Part shown: positions 12,101 through 23,370 of the stretch, piece after piece
Position numbering within the stretch: the stretch's first letter is position 1
How the letters are laid out: the number at the start of each line of letters is the position of its first letter
NCBI GenBank assembly: GCA_008973525.1
Contig: WACJ01000252.1
Coordinates: 310,001-374,000, forward strand
Source: Stenopsyche tienmushanensis
Taxonomy: Eukaryota > Arthropoda > Insecta > Trichoptera > Stenopsychidae
Direction: 5' to 3'
Length of the DNA: 64,000 nt
The notes under the pieces: generated by a model
The model's database searches: none
What the model was told of the DNA's origin: nothing
The model's input: only the letters and a program-made list of their open reading frames with translations
Position numbers and translations under genes: made by a program

Positions 12101-15100
12101 GGTATCCAAAAAAATCATAAAATTAATCATGTATTTTCATTTTCAGAGATAATTCATCTGCTGCATGCGGTGCATGGAACGTTTTAGGCGATGGTCAAGG
12201 ACCACCTTGTCCGCCTTCTTGTCCACCTACGCGCTTAACTCCAGCTCAACTGTTACCGCCAACTCCCTCAGTATATTTAGAATCGAAAAAAGACGCATTT
12301 TCACCTCAATTACAAGACTTTTGCCTTAAACATCCAATAGCAGTAGTGCGAGGAATTGCTGGAGCATTAAAACTTGGTACATTGTCTATTTTTATATTAG
12401 CTATTATATCCTGTAATTTACACTGTGACATGTTTTATATATAATTCTTCAACCTTATTTCAGATTTAGGACTCTTTTCTACGAAAACATTAGTGGAAGC
12501 TTGCCCTGAACATTCAGTTGAAGTAAGAACGCAGGTTCATCAATCTGCTGATGAGAATTGGGATCAATTGGGTGAGAAAAGGGTTTGGGCGTGCATATCG
12601 CATCGATCGCATACAACAGTACATAAATATGCACAATATCAAGCAAGTAGTTTTCAAGATAGCCTTAAGGTAAGATATTTAATGATAAACAATTTTTACT
12701 TTATTAAATCAAATTGTATCTAATGTGATTTTCAAAATTTAGGAAGAAAGAGAAAAAGCGGCTGGCGGAATTACAAGTAACATGAGTGATTCTGATTCTA
12801 AAGATTCCACCAATGGGAAGAAAAAGAAAGGAGGCACCAAATACAATGGAAACAAAATGCTCAGGTATAGATTGATAATTTATAAAATGATAATATTATA
12901 ATGCATCGTGTCAAATCTTTATTGCAATCCATGGATTTTGTTGCAGGTTTGGGACCAATGTTGATCTCTCCGATGAAAGAAAGTGGAGACCGCAGCTGCA
13001 AGAACTTATGAAACTCCCTGCCTTCACGCGAGTAGTCTCCGCTGCAAATATGCTATCCCACGTCGGTCATGTGATATTAGGAATGAATACTGTACAACTT
13101 TATATGAAGGTAAAAAATTTGCAAAACTAATTTTAGAGAGGTTTCTGCCTTGTTGGACCTAAAAGTGATTTTTGAGGCGGTTTTTATTGAACGTAAAAAC
13201 ATTTTTTAAATCTTATTAAAGTATAGTATTGGGAGTGGATGGAGCCACATATGTCAATGCGCATTAATTGAAAGTTAAAAAAATAGTGAGAAATCGAAGA
13301 AAATTGTTGGTAAAAAACCAACAATTTTAGGTTAAATGATGAAGACGTTTGTTGTGTACGTGTCTGCAAAATTTCATAAAGAATGCTCATATACGTTGGA
13401 GTGGAGTACATGAGCACACCTTTGGAAAATGTAGTTTCAAGCGCTTAAAGTTGAACTGAAGTTTATATGTGAATAAAATGAAAAGTTTAAAACTTATACC
13501 TAATTTGCTGTGCCAGGAGCATAGTGGATAATTTCCGTTTCTTCAAAAAGTTTTTTGTGTCGGCATTGTGTTGATCCCTGCCTGACATGCAGAGGTCTAC
13601 AGCCTTCGTTATCACATCTGTGTCAGCCCGCCTAATCAGTAGATCGCCGATGACCAACAAAGGTTCCGTCAGAATAATACAGGATAATACGATTCGATTC
13701 CAAGTGTATCCAAAATGAAAAAGAGCCGCAGGAGTTCAATGAAAAGTCCGCATACGAATTAATTACCCATAGATTGAGAACCAAAGGCGAGCAAAATAAG
13801 GGTCGGCAGGTATTCTTACGTATGGTAGTAGGTAGCGTGCGATAGCGGCAGGTACAGTGAATACGAGATCTCTTTCGTCTGGAGTCCAAATCAAAAAGAA
13901 GATCTCTATTAGGGGCGTGGACCCTTATACATCAACATCATCAGAAGCTGTCTGACGGCCGGTAAAAGTCCAGCTAGCCGCTATTGCAGGATACCAATAC
14001 CTATATTGCAATAGCGTCTATGGAAACCTGCGTTTCCCTATCTCCCAAACTACTTGTGCGATTTCCACCAAACTTTCACAGATTTTGTCCTTGAGTTTCA
14101 AGAAATCCAACGCTGTGAAAATCGATCTGCACTCGCCAGGTCGGCACTTTAATTGCCGTAAATTTATCGTTGATACTTGCGCCAACTCTGTGCGCACAAT
14201 ATGGTGTCTCTATCACGCCGATACAATGCGACGTGAATTAATTAAACCCCTTTTTATACCGTCAAACAACATCTATTAATAATTATTTCGCACGTGTCTT
14301 AGTTCTGGATGCATCCACTCAACCGTTGCGCTAATCCCGGCGGTAGTTTCACCAACCCTCCTAGAAGGACATCCTGCCCGCATTCCATTCCCATTATCTT
14401 ACTCTGAAGCGGGCCTGAAAGAACTACAATTACCGTTGCTCAAACACTACAATTAGATACTGTGCATCTAGCAATACGCACAATGAGTTTTAACAAATTA
14501 TTTGACGCGTAGCTATATTTTAGAGTCCACTAACAATCACAAAAAAATGTTTGCCGACATATGCTCTCTACGTATGTCCGCTCAAACAGCGTTGCAACAG
14601 ATCATCTAATGACAGATCAGAGGAAAGAGTTTCTGAATCTCAGTTGCGAGTGATTATTTGTGTTTTAAATCATGTAATTTGTTGTCTGCCTCTGCGCATG
14701 TCCACTTGCATTACGACTCAGACCCGGGCGGAAAATTGCCGTGCTTCGGTTTCGAATCTGTCAAGCAAAACCTTAGTAATTGATCAAGTCACAAATCAAT
14801 CTATTCGTCAATTTGCCACTACCTTTCCCACCAACCCCTTTTTTCCAGAACTTAATCTTGACCCTGTTCCCTTTTTTTGTGACGTGTCCAAAGCATTCTT
14901 TCTTCGTCACAATCAATTCATTCCCATACGGTTGGATTTCAATACCATACCATACTTGCTCCAACTTCTCTTTGTAGAGCTTTGCAAATTTTATTTATAT
15001 TGATTTGAAATTTACTGAACGTATTTTTTTATTATTATTTTTTTGAACCAACAAGGCAGAATCAATAATATCATGGTCGGAACACCTTTTTCAAAAAATT

Positions 15101-16060
15101 AACACTATCGTTATAATTTCAGGTGCCAGGATCTAGAACTCCCGGTCATCAAGAGAACAATAACTTTTGTTCGATTAATATAAACATAGGACCTGGCGAA
15201 TGCGAATGGTTCGGAGTACCTGATGCGTATTGGGGTGGGATACAAGCGCTATGCGAACAAAACAATTTAAATTACCTACATGGGTCCTGGTGGCCTGCCT
15301 TATCTGATTTACAAGCTGCAAATATACCAGTGTATCGTTTTACACAGCGTCCCGGCGATCTTGTTTGGGTCAACGCAGGTACGTAAACATATTATAATCG
15401 CGATGATCTCGCCGATTAGTTTATATCATTGATTGAAATTATTTTTCCGTAGGATGTGTGCACTGGGTGCAAGCCATCGGCTGGTGTAATAATATTGCAT
15501 GGAACGTGGGACCTTTAACCGCAAGACAGTATTCGCTTGCGTTAGAACGTTACGAGTGGAATAAACTTCAGGCGTACAAATCGATTGTGCCGATGGTGCA
15601 TTTATCTTGGAATTTGGCAAGGAACATTAAAGTTTCCGATAAACATCTTTTTAAATTGTTAAAGTACGTATTTGTGACGGTTGTATGGCTGTGTGTTATT
15701 GTCGCGTGTTTCGTTTTAATAAATGGTATTTTTTACAGGACATGCCTCTTGCAAACGTTGCGTCAGACGGCTGCCACGTTGGAGTTTGTCAAGTCGAAAG
15801 GAGTGGAAGTTCGTTTTCATGGTCGAGCCAAAAATGAAGCCTCCCATTATTGCGGCCAGTGTGAACTGGAAGTGTGGAATGTTTTGCTTATTCGCGAGCA
15901 GGAGAAACGGCACGTGGTGCATTGCCTTGGGTGTGCTCGCCGTCACACGCCTTCCCTCGTTGGATTCGTCTGCCTTGAAGAGTATCACCTCGACGACTTA
16001 ATGCGTGTCTACGATGCCTTCTCAATTCACAGCTCGTCGACGTCATTAGATCATTCCTAA
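6195..16060 (+). CDS. Utx: histone H3K27 demethylase UTX (KDM6A), 5'-partial
   Basis: Sixteen exons join in phase to about 1020 residues and a stop at 16060: 6195-6370, 7733-7861, 7938-8163, 8242-8508, 9256-9340, 10470-10649, 10761-10928, 11014-11137, 11215-11413, 12147-12376, 12464-12669, 12743-12864, 12947-13109, 15123-15378, 15453-15663, 15739-16060. The N-terminal third is the TPR array ([44 protein letters not shown]). Next come [12 protein letters not shown], a Pro/Gln-rich linker, then the JmjC domain. Iron ligands are visible as the His and Glu of TPGHQENN (15147-15155) and the His of NAGCVHW (15461-15463). The C-terminal zinc site shows HYCGQC and HCLGC. The enzyme uses iron and 2-oxoglutarate to demethylate H3K27 in the nucleus and works in MLL/COMPASS-like complexes. 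The first exon begins in mid-codon (third base of an expected Trp), so roughly 100-150 N-terminal residues lie upstream. The first intron's donor is GTTCGT, which is weak. Confidence 0.97.
6807..6921. mobile_element. 115-bp inverted-repeat element
   Basis: Perfect 14-bp inverted ends, AGTCTGGCGACTGA at 6807-6820 and its complement at 6908-6921, enclose about 87 bases in the first Utx intron of this window. There is no clear target duplication at the edges. It is probably a miniature inverted-repeat transposon of unknown family. Confidence 0.6.
9500..9745. mobile_element. RTE/SINE-like 3'-end fragment
   Basis: In a Utx intron, this segment starts with TAGCCGATACCCAGCGCGTTGCTGCC, a start motif common to many insect RTE-related retroposon tails. 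It contains TTTTATCGCAATCCGATTAACG and ends in ATTCATTTTTATATATTAGA. A related segment occurs at 52200-52400. No coding is present. The family name is inferred from general resemblance. Confidence 0.45.
9800..10200 (-). mobile_element. probable mariner-type fragment
   Basis: The stretch around 9830-9970 (GGTGCCAAGCCCGGTGATTATGG and following) resembles, on the minus strand, degraded mariner transposase sequence. No open frame longer than a few dozen codons survives. The rest of the intron up to 10469 is plain AT-rich sequence. Confidence 0.3.
11501..12036 (+). mobile_element. internally deleted Tc1/mariner-like element
   Basis: Inverted ends match well: AGTCTTTCAATAGGGACGCT at 11501-11520 against AGCGTCCTTATTAAAAGACC near 12016-12035. 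The roughly 535-bp interior, inside a Utx intron, keeps pieces of a transposase-like frame. These include an N-terminal part near 11550 and a C-terminal part at 11870-12000 that also occurs at 41055-41103 and 41650-41690. It is too short and broken to be autonomous. The same end sequence occurs at 41776-41799. Confidence 0.7.
13110..15122 (+). other. long Utx intron, no gene seen
   Basis: The largest intron of Utx in this window, between the exons ending LYMK and starting [10 protein letters not shown]. Segments at about 13500-13930 and 13950-14700 are less AT-rich and look like old repeats. I could not assign them to a family and found no intact coding sequence. Confidence 0.5.
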
Positions 16061-16700
16061 CTCGAATAATATCTTCCATTTTAATAGTAAAATTCACACT
16101 CGGCAATAATGAAAATAGTTCAGTTTGTTTAGTATTAATCAATCAATTACTTAATGTGATAAAAATAATGTTACGTTGATATAGCATTTTTCTGATAAAT
16201 AATATTTTCATTGCGCGGATGATGAAAGTATCGAGGTGTTATATTTTTAAACTAGTATATTGTATATTGAATATTTTGTGAAAAATAATGATATTTTTAA
16301 AGTATCTTGAATATCATCTTTTTTTAAATTAATTTTATTATATTTTGACTTATAAATGAATTAATTGCAGTAATAATATTTTTTAAACGCGCGAGGTGAG
16401 TCACGAAATTGTTTTTTAATGTATTTATTGTAGGAAAATGTTTTGTATATGTATCAGATTATTTAATATTTAAAATGTTTATATTTGTTTATATTATATT
16501 ACTAGGTAGACCAGAGACTTTACATAGGTGAAGCAGATATATAAGAAGGGTTATATGATAGGGGGTTAGATAATAAAACATTTTGTCTGACTTGTGATGA
16601 TTATCATGTGACTTTTGATTTTTCAACCGAATAATTCGTATTCGTTTTGGAAGCGATGAAGACTATATTAGTTGTGCATCCTTTCGCTATTATTTATATC

Positions 16701-16706
16701 AATAAA
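16701..16706 (+). terminator. candidate poly(A) signal of Utx
   Basis: AATAAA about 640 bases after the Utx stop codon. The 3' UTR in between is AT-rich with no other feature. Further AATAAA-like hexamers occur downstream, so the true end may differ. Confidence 0.4.
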
Positions 16707-16719
16707 ACCTTGAAGTTCA

Positions 16720-18021
16720 TTGCAAATTTTATTTTTACCTAATAGAAGATTTGGATTAGAATGATTTTAATTTTTAAAATCAAGACGTTAAATCGCAGAT
16801 CTCATAATTTAAGATTTTATCGATTAAATATTAGATTATTAATTCATTATGAAGCTTTAATGCATCGGTACGATTAGGTGTGTGAAATTTTCGTATAATT
16901 TTGTAAATATAGATTAGCGTTTATGAATTAATAGTTGCAATAATTTTTGTATCCGTACGTTAAGTGCAGATTATGTGATTTCTAATTTTATACATGAATT
17001 AATTTATCAAGATTTTCACAAATATGTCATCATCATATATATACATATATATATACAATAAATTTATATCATTACACTCAATATATATCAACTGCTCACT
17101 ATGAATTCATATAAAAATGTAGAAAATTTAAAAAATACTAATTATATATAAGGCTCGTTTTTATTTTTGTTCTCGAAAAATGTGTTCAACGGCAACAGTT
17201 GCCGATTCATTGTCCTATGATGTATTCATTGGATGAAATTACCATTTATTTTTCACAAATTTTATATTGAAATGAGATGATCTTATCTTTTTTACGCACG
17301 CGTTTTGACCGCATTTAATTTTTGCAGTCATAAAAATGTTAACGTACAGCAATAATAATGCATTATGACTGCGCCTTGTATATATTTATACAAATACAAA
17401 ATTAGCTCAAAATCATTTATAATTAAAAAATAATAAATAATAGGCAAAGAAGGTTGTCAAAATTAATAATAAAAATACGATAAGATGATCTTGTTTTAAT
17501 ATATATTTAGGCAAGTAGCATACATCTTTACAAAATAGGTATAATAAAAAAAATTTGGTGTTGTGAGGAGTGAATAAAAGTATTTATTAGAAATGCCCGA
17601 TAGACTTTAATAGATTAAATTGATGATTAGGCAGTTAATAATTCTATTGATTTGAGACTGAGGAAATGGTAATATATTTATCCAGGCATTTTATTATAGA
17701 CGATTTAATTGTGTAAGAAGCCAGTTTTATCACTGCCATATGCGTAATTTATCAATCTTGTAATCCCTCCAAGTGATGATCGATTGAATAGCTTTTTGTT
17801 TGGATGTATGAACAGTGTGTTAAAATAAACAGTCGTCGTCGGTTTATAATTTAGTTGTGTGTAAATTTAGAATTTTCATCGTTAGTTCAATTCTAGATGA
17901 TAAATGGAAAATTAATGATGCGTACGTTGAAAAATTTGTAAAACAACAGTGGTTCTATATAGCGTACATCCTAATTGCTGGCAATTGGAGCGTCCTTATA
18001 ACGATTTAGTAATCGAAATGC
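16720..18021. other. intergenic, AT-rich
   Basis: Very AT-rich with a short AT microsatellite near 17035-17055. No coding sequence or RNA gene was recognised. Confidence 0.5.
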
Positions 18022-18029
18022 AGTCGGCC

Positions 18030-18154
18030 CTTCTATAGCGTCGCGCGCTTGTACGCGTTCAATTCGTTAACAATCGGCAATTGACGAAACACGCGCGATG
18101 ATGCATTAACCGTGCGTATTTTACCGGCTGCTTGCGTTAAAGACGCTATAGGAG
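18030..18154. mobile_element. 125-bp miniature element with 8-bp target duplication
   Basis: The element starts CTTCTATAGCGTC and ends GACGCTATAGGAG, 13-bp inverted ends with 12 of 13 matching. It is bracketed by identical direct repeats AGTCGGCC at 18022-18029 and 18155-18162. The interior is CpG-rich and itself partly palindromic (around 18045-18110), unlike the AT-rich surroundings. An 8-bp duplication is what hAT, P and Merlin-type transposases leave. No transposase is nearby. Confidence 0.7.
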
Positions 18155-18483
18155 AGTCGGCCGTATTAAATTGTCCGGTCGAAAATGTCGTTTTTTAAAT
18201 GAAGGCATTAAATTCGAAAATTCAAGGGAATAAGGCGGATTTAATACATCCAAAAGAGCTTGAGGTTGATTTCATTAACTAACCCTTTGAAATTCATTGT
18301 CATTTATGTTTTTGATTCAAATACAACATCATTTTTTTATGTAAAAGTGTAAAAACGGTTGTTTCTTTTCTTTGTCGATTGAATCAGGATATAAATTCGT
18401 AACGCGTTGATCTCGTCGGCAATGTCGTGCAATATCCACACCCTGCTTTATGATTTTTTCTATTTTTCAAGTGCTTATGAACA

Positions 18484-19130
18484 TTAATCTTTTTTTTAAA
18501 GGAGGGGAAATGGTTTAACCACACTGCCAGGCCCGTACCTGACTAGTGTGAGGTTACAGAGACGCTACTCACTAAAAAGCACGAGGGTGGCAGCAATGCT
18601 TCCCTTCCGGGTCCTCCTGCATGTCCCCTTGGATGTCGCCTATGCGTCTGTTAGGGGGATGCTTCTATTGTTCGTCGTCTTGTATGTTCGGCATCTTCCT
18701 TCTGCTGTATAGCACACGTCATGTATTTGCACCACGCATTCCATGCCCTAGCATCCGTTAACATTGAATGTACCATGTTGCTATGGGAGAGCGAGCTACC
18801 TCCCAGCTCTCCTTCCATAGGATGTCCCTTTCAGTGCTCCATGCTGGGCAGACAAATCGTGTGTGTAACATTGTCGTACTCCGCTCCGCAGTGGTAACAC
18901 TCCGGGCTCTTGACTTTACCTCTCTATATTGCCCGTCTCTCGTAGGCGAGCAGGTCGATTAGCGATATGGTGTCTTCCGATACTGCGATATGCAGCAGTC
19001 ACCGTGATTACGCTCTTTCTCTGGACTCAATTTGTCAGCCCATATCGCCGCACCATACAAAAGTACCGAGTGCACTACCTCGTAGAGTCGCCTCCTGTTT
19101 GTTTTCGGACCCCCATGAACACAAATCTGG
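18484..19130 (-). mobile_element. R1-like LINE, 3' fragment
   Basis: On the minus strand, 18860-19130 matches the C-terminal coding part of the R1-like copies at 26400-26590 and 28270-28440. The shared parts cover the region encoding an HS.L.YGAP-type motif and a zinc-like segment. From 18484 to about 18620 it carries the same 3' UTR as the other copies, including GGGTGGCAGCAATG and a terminal poly-T on the + strand. The frame is broken. It is a 5'-truncated insertion. Confidence 0.75.
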
Positions 19131-21192
19131 GATTATACGAGATTATCAGTTAATTGTCGGATTTGGTTCAATATCAGCACGCAGGATACGTTATCCATAT
19201 ATTCGGACATCGTAACTTCTTAATGAATGTGATAAAACGACATTTTCGACCGGACAATCTAATTTAAACATCTTTTTTAGCGTATTCCATTTGTGCGTCC
19301 ATTTCACAATTTTCGAATAATTCAGGGTTTAAAGCTATCAAAAGTAACTGCCTAATTTGAACAAGCCGCCAGCTTTGGAGTTTTTTTTTAGACGATTTAC
19401 ACCGTTTTGTTTATCTATACGACACGATCGAAAACATAAAGGTTTGTGGTATTTCTTTCTGTCGATGAAACAGTACAAATTAATTGATAAATTGAAATAG
19501 TGATAAGTAAACCATAGCAATGCGGAATGAAATCAAAACTTGCCTTGCTACCATTCGATGTGCAATTACATATTTGTCGATACATTTACCGTAAACTCAT
19601 ATTGTACAGTTTTTCAGATGTAATAATAAAATATATTTCTTTAACGATGACTTTGTACACAAATGCATATGTAAATACGTGTTATTTTTTCTCGACGCCG
19701 GTTCTCTCCAGTTTGCGTATTTCGTAAGCATAGTATATTTTTATGATACAAACGCGAATTCCGTTCATCGATTCGGCGTTGAAGCGTCGGACCGGAAAAA
19801 CGGAATATTTTTGATTCGACGCCTGATCGGTCGGCGGATCCGTAGCAATAGGAGGGAAGTGCGATGATTTCCTTATTAAATCAATCAAAATGTATTACTC
19901 TATCCTCTTCATATAGAAAAATATTTATTTATTAATTGAATAGCATTATTTTAGCCTTCGCTCCGAAGGACCGATTTTGAGATCTCAATATTTTGCAGGC
20001 ATGTACCGACATTCAACATCCGATGTAATTTCACGTTATATTTGATATATAAATATGATGCATTTGTTGTCGGACGTATCGTTTATCCCGTGCATGCCGT
20101 TATCATTTATATTGGAGAATGCGGTGCTCTATTTAAGAATAATTTTATAAATAGTCGAATATCACTTTATTTTTGCATATTTATTTTGATAAGCATGCGT
20201 AAAAATATAATACCTTTTTTGCGACATATCAAAGAAAAATACGTACCTTTTGTGTTCCGATTTCTTTATTTTGACTGTGAATAATATTGTTGTTGTACTC
20301 GTTTACTTTGCAGAAATATGTATTTTGGTACATTTCAGACGATTGCATGCTTATATAGAATGAAAAATATTTCTCGGCTAATCGGTTTGTATATTTTTTC
20401 CACCTATATAAAGTATTGTTTTTTTTTAATGATTATTAAAATATATTGAGAGAGTATTTCGTAAATTGGTGTGATGTAACGTTCAGAAGATAGCAATTAA
20501 AAAATGATTAAGGTTACTATTTAAATAAATGCATTCAAAGGTGTTTCATACCAATGTGACTTAAAAATCGTGTACCATATTTTTTTAGACTATCGCAACT
20601 TTATACACTGTAATGCATTAAATGTAATTAACATAATGTAATTGTAAAAAAAATCATTTTATTTGTATATTCGACACAATTTTTATTTATTAGTTTATTT
20701 GCCATATGTTATTTAATTGTAATGAATTACGATTTGTTCAAAAGGGAAGACAAAGTTTAACTTCTTTGTAAATAATTATTTTTAAAAGCGATTACTGAAC
20801 TTTTTACTAAGTATTATGTAAGTAAATAACTCTATGCATACCAAATATCTTCTAATCAAACGAAATGCCTTTAAAAATGTGGTATGATTATGTACCGACA
20901 ACATGAATGGACACTGATGCTATTTAAATAACATAATACGCGTGTCTTGAATTTGAGAAAAAGATATCTGTCTATTGCTCCAGCTGTACACATATGGGAC
21001 ATTTTTCACATATTGGTAAAATAGCTCTAGGACTCTTTTTCTTGAATTCAATGTTAGATGCATGTACAATTATTGTGGTGTGAGCCTGAATGTGAAACCC
21101 TTTATATTTATACGTGTATAAATAAATATCACTGCCACTTTAAAACTTTGTTTTTATTTCCCTTGTATCAAAATGTTTCATTTAAATACTAT
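19131..21192. other. intergenic, AT-rich with one CpG-rich patch
   Basis: No coding sequence was recognised. A patch at about 19745-19870 is rich in CG dinucleotides, with short frames on both strands; its function is unknown. The rest is AT-rich. Confidence 0.45.
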
Positions 21193-21194
21193 TA

Positions 21195-21671
21195 CAGTCA
21201 ACCTGTGGTAATCCGACAAACGTTTTGCAATGATTATCCAATTTGTCGGACAATAAAGTACTGCCCCCGATACCTTATTATTAGTAAAACTATTCAAGAA
21301 CATGTTTTGAAAGTTTTACAACATTCCGATTTGTTCCGTTGTTATGAGCTCTAAAGTGAACACATGTCAATCCAGTTACAATAGAAACAACTGTCCAGAA
21401 GGAGATAGCAACTGGTATAAGTGGCAGAAAGCTAAAGCTCTTGGAACATAGCCTGAAGCGTACCCTTTTCCATTACACCCTGACCTTCAATAAGCAATTC
21501 TTCCAGTTTATAAAGATTTTTCGAAACAAGCTAGAAAGATTTGTCGAAACAAGAGCTTTTGGCTCTTGCCTTATTCAATGAAGAGAATTCAGCACTTGAA
21601 AGGATTATAAACAAGCTAAAAATAATTCCTTCTCTGTAAAAAAAATACAAAAGATTACCGCGGGTCGACTG
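21195..21671. mobile_element. non-autonomous pogo/Tigger-type element
   Basis: Ends are CAGTCAACCTGTGGTAATC at 21195-21213 and, inverted, CAGTCGACCCGCGGTAATC ending at 21671; 16 of 19 bases agree. TA flanks both ends (21193-21194 and 21672-21673), the expected target duplication. The 477-bp interior has no intact transposase. A second, more complete Tigger-type copy lies at 58120-58980. Confidence 0.8.
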
Positions 21672-21936
21672 TATACTAATGTACAATAAATAAATATTAA
21701 TTCATCATTGATATTAGTATGATCATGGTTTAATAGACGCTTTACATTATATATGTATTTATTTATTCCAGCTTTCATCATAAGAAGACATGTAATTACA
21801 AAAAGGCATAATAAATGCAAAAATAAATAGATTAATTTATCAAAAACAAATCGGAACAGATGCCGAAAGCTCATAAAATTGCAGAGGTTTTATTATTTTA
21901 TTTCAAAAAGAAAACATTCCAAACTGTTAATTTACA

Positions 21937-22380
21937 TTGCCTTCATTCAGCGATGACAATCTCAGCAATGATGCCGATATAGACAGGCAAAGAAGAGCCA
22001 TGTGCATGCGGGGAAACATGTTGGCGCGACGCTTCTTTAAATGCAGCGATGCAGTCAAGCGTCAGCTTTTCCTAACGTATTGCACGTCCATGTACACGGG
22101 AGAACTTTGGACACAGTTCCGGCAGAGCAGCATGCGACAGCTACGGGTGCAATATAACAATTGTTATAGAGCACTATTCGGGCTGCCCAGGAGTTGTAGT
22201 GCATCGGGAATGTTCCTCTACGGGCGCATTCCCCAACTCGAGGCGCTCCTTCGTAGAGCTGCAGTGTCTATGAAGTGCCGCGTCTTCTCTTCAGGAAACG
22301 CCTTAGTGAGATCAGCATCGATCTACCTCGCCTCTATCCTATTTAAGAGGTGGATAGGGTTAATATTTAGGCCCCCCTAA
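21937..22380 (+). mobile_element. CR1/L2-like LINE, 3' coding end
   Basis: A 147-codon frame resembles the C-terminal end of a CR1-like reverse transcriptase polyprotein: SDD...D...RQ, RGNMLARRF..C...VK..LF.TYC..MY...LW, then RVQYNNCYRALFGLPR. The catalytic reverse transcriptase core is absent, so the copy is 5'-truncated. It is followed by a T-rich low-complexity run and, at 22735-22770, a TGAATAAA with TAA-type tail, as such elements often carry. Confidence 0.75.
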
Positions 22381-22770
22381 ATATCTTCTTAATTCTTATA
22401 TTATTATTATTCTTTAATTTTTTAATTGCTAATGTTTTATTTTTTTTTTATTATTATATATATATATATATATTTATGCATATTTTTTATTTTGTTTTTC
22501 TAAAAATTTGATTATTCTTTTATTTATCGTTATTAATTTTTATTTTTTATGATTAATTTCATTTATATTTATTTTATTTTATATTTTTTATTATTTTTAT
22601 TATATTTATATGTATTTTATTTTATTTTTTTTATCTTTATTTTATTTTATATTTATCTTTTTATTTTTACATTATTTTTTTTTTACATTGTATTTCATTT
22701 CACTTGTTTTTATGTAATATGGCGTAAGCTGTGAATAAATTTCTTAATAAATAATAATAATAATAATAAA
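22381..22770. repeat. low-complexity T/A-rich run and TAA tail
   Basis: A dinucleotide (TA) run sits at about 22456-22475, followed by TTTTATTT-type sequence to about 22690 and a short (ATA)n run at 22745-22768. It forms the tail of the LINE fragment before it. Confidence 0.7.
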
Positions 22771-23370
22771 TGCACCTTATTTTAAATAATTATGCATTTT
22801 TTACAAATTTTTTACAATTAATGTGATGTATAGAATAAAATTTATTTCAGCTGTCAAATTCTTATAATCGCGCCGTCAAAATTTATTTGGCCCACATTAT
22901 GAAAAATGTCGAGCCACTTATAATCGAGGAATTTCAAAAAATCGTCGAAAATAAATTAATTTGATAGAACATGATAAAAATGCATTTAAATTAATTGATT
23001 CGTCGATTTATTTAATCTTTTGTCATATTTAGCGGCGTGTATAAAGCGGTCATATTTTTCGGTCAAAGATTTACGCTAAAATATTTTTTTACAATAAAAT
23101 CTCAATGTTAAAATGTATCAAATACGTTTCAAATAAATATTTTTATTAGTTTATATGTCATATTTTATGAAAATGAATTTAATCTTATTACGTACGTAAA
23201 TTTTTAGTACCAAGATTATGGTTGTAAAATTGCATTTTAAGACTACCGCCAGACACGAGTAAATCGTTCAGGTACGAGTCGATATCGCGTGTGCATAATT
23301 CAAATTTTGAAGCAAGTGTTCAGATATACGTTTTCAGTTTCGGAGTGCACATTTAAAAATCGATTTCAAT
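22771..23370. other. intergenic upstream of MBLAC1-like gene
   Basis: AT-rich, with no coding sequence. Bases just before 23371 are the presumptive 5' UTR. No clear promoter motif was seen. Confidence 0.4.

Noticed and set aside
15455..15463. Cys in place of the Thr found in human UTX before the iron-binding His (NAGCVHW against NAGTVHW)
   Set aside because: As far as I recall insect Utx proteins commonly have Cys here, and the metal ligands are intact, so it is probably lineage-normal and not a loss of activity.
17035..17060. AT-rich repeat near 17.04 kb considered as a CRISPR-like or origin-like array
   Set aside because: Simple TA microsatellite without spacers; common in insect DNA.
22400..22740. 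61-codon hydrophobic frame of Phe, Tyr and Ile resembling a membrane protein
   Set aside because: It is a translation of T-rich low-complexity LINE tail sequence.
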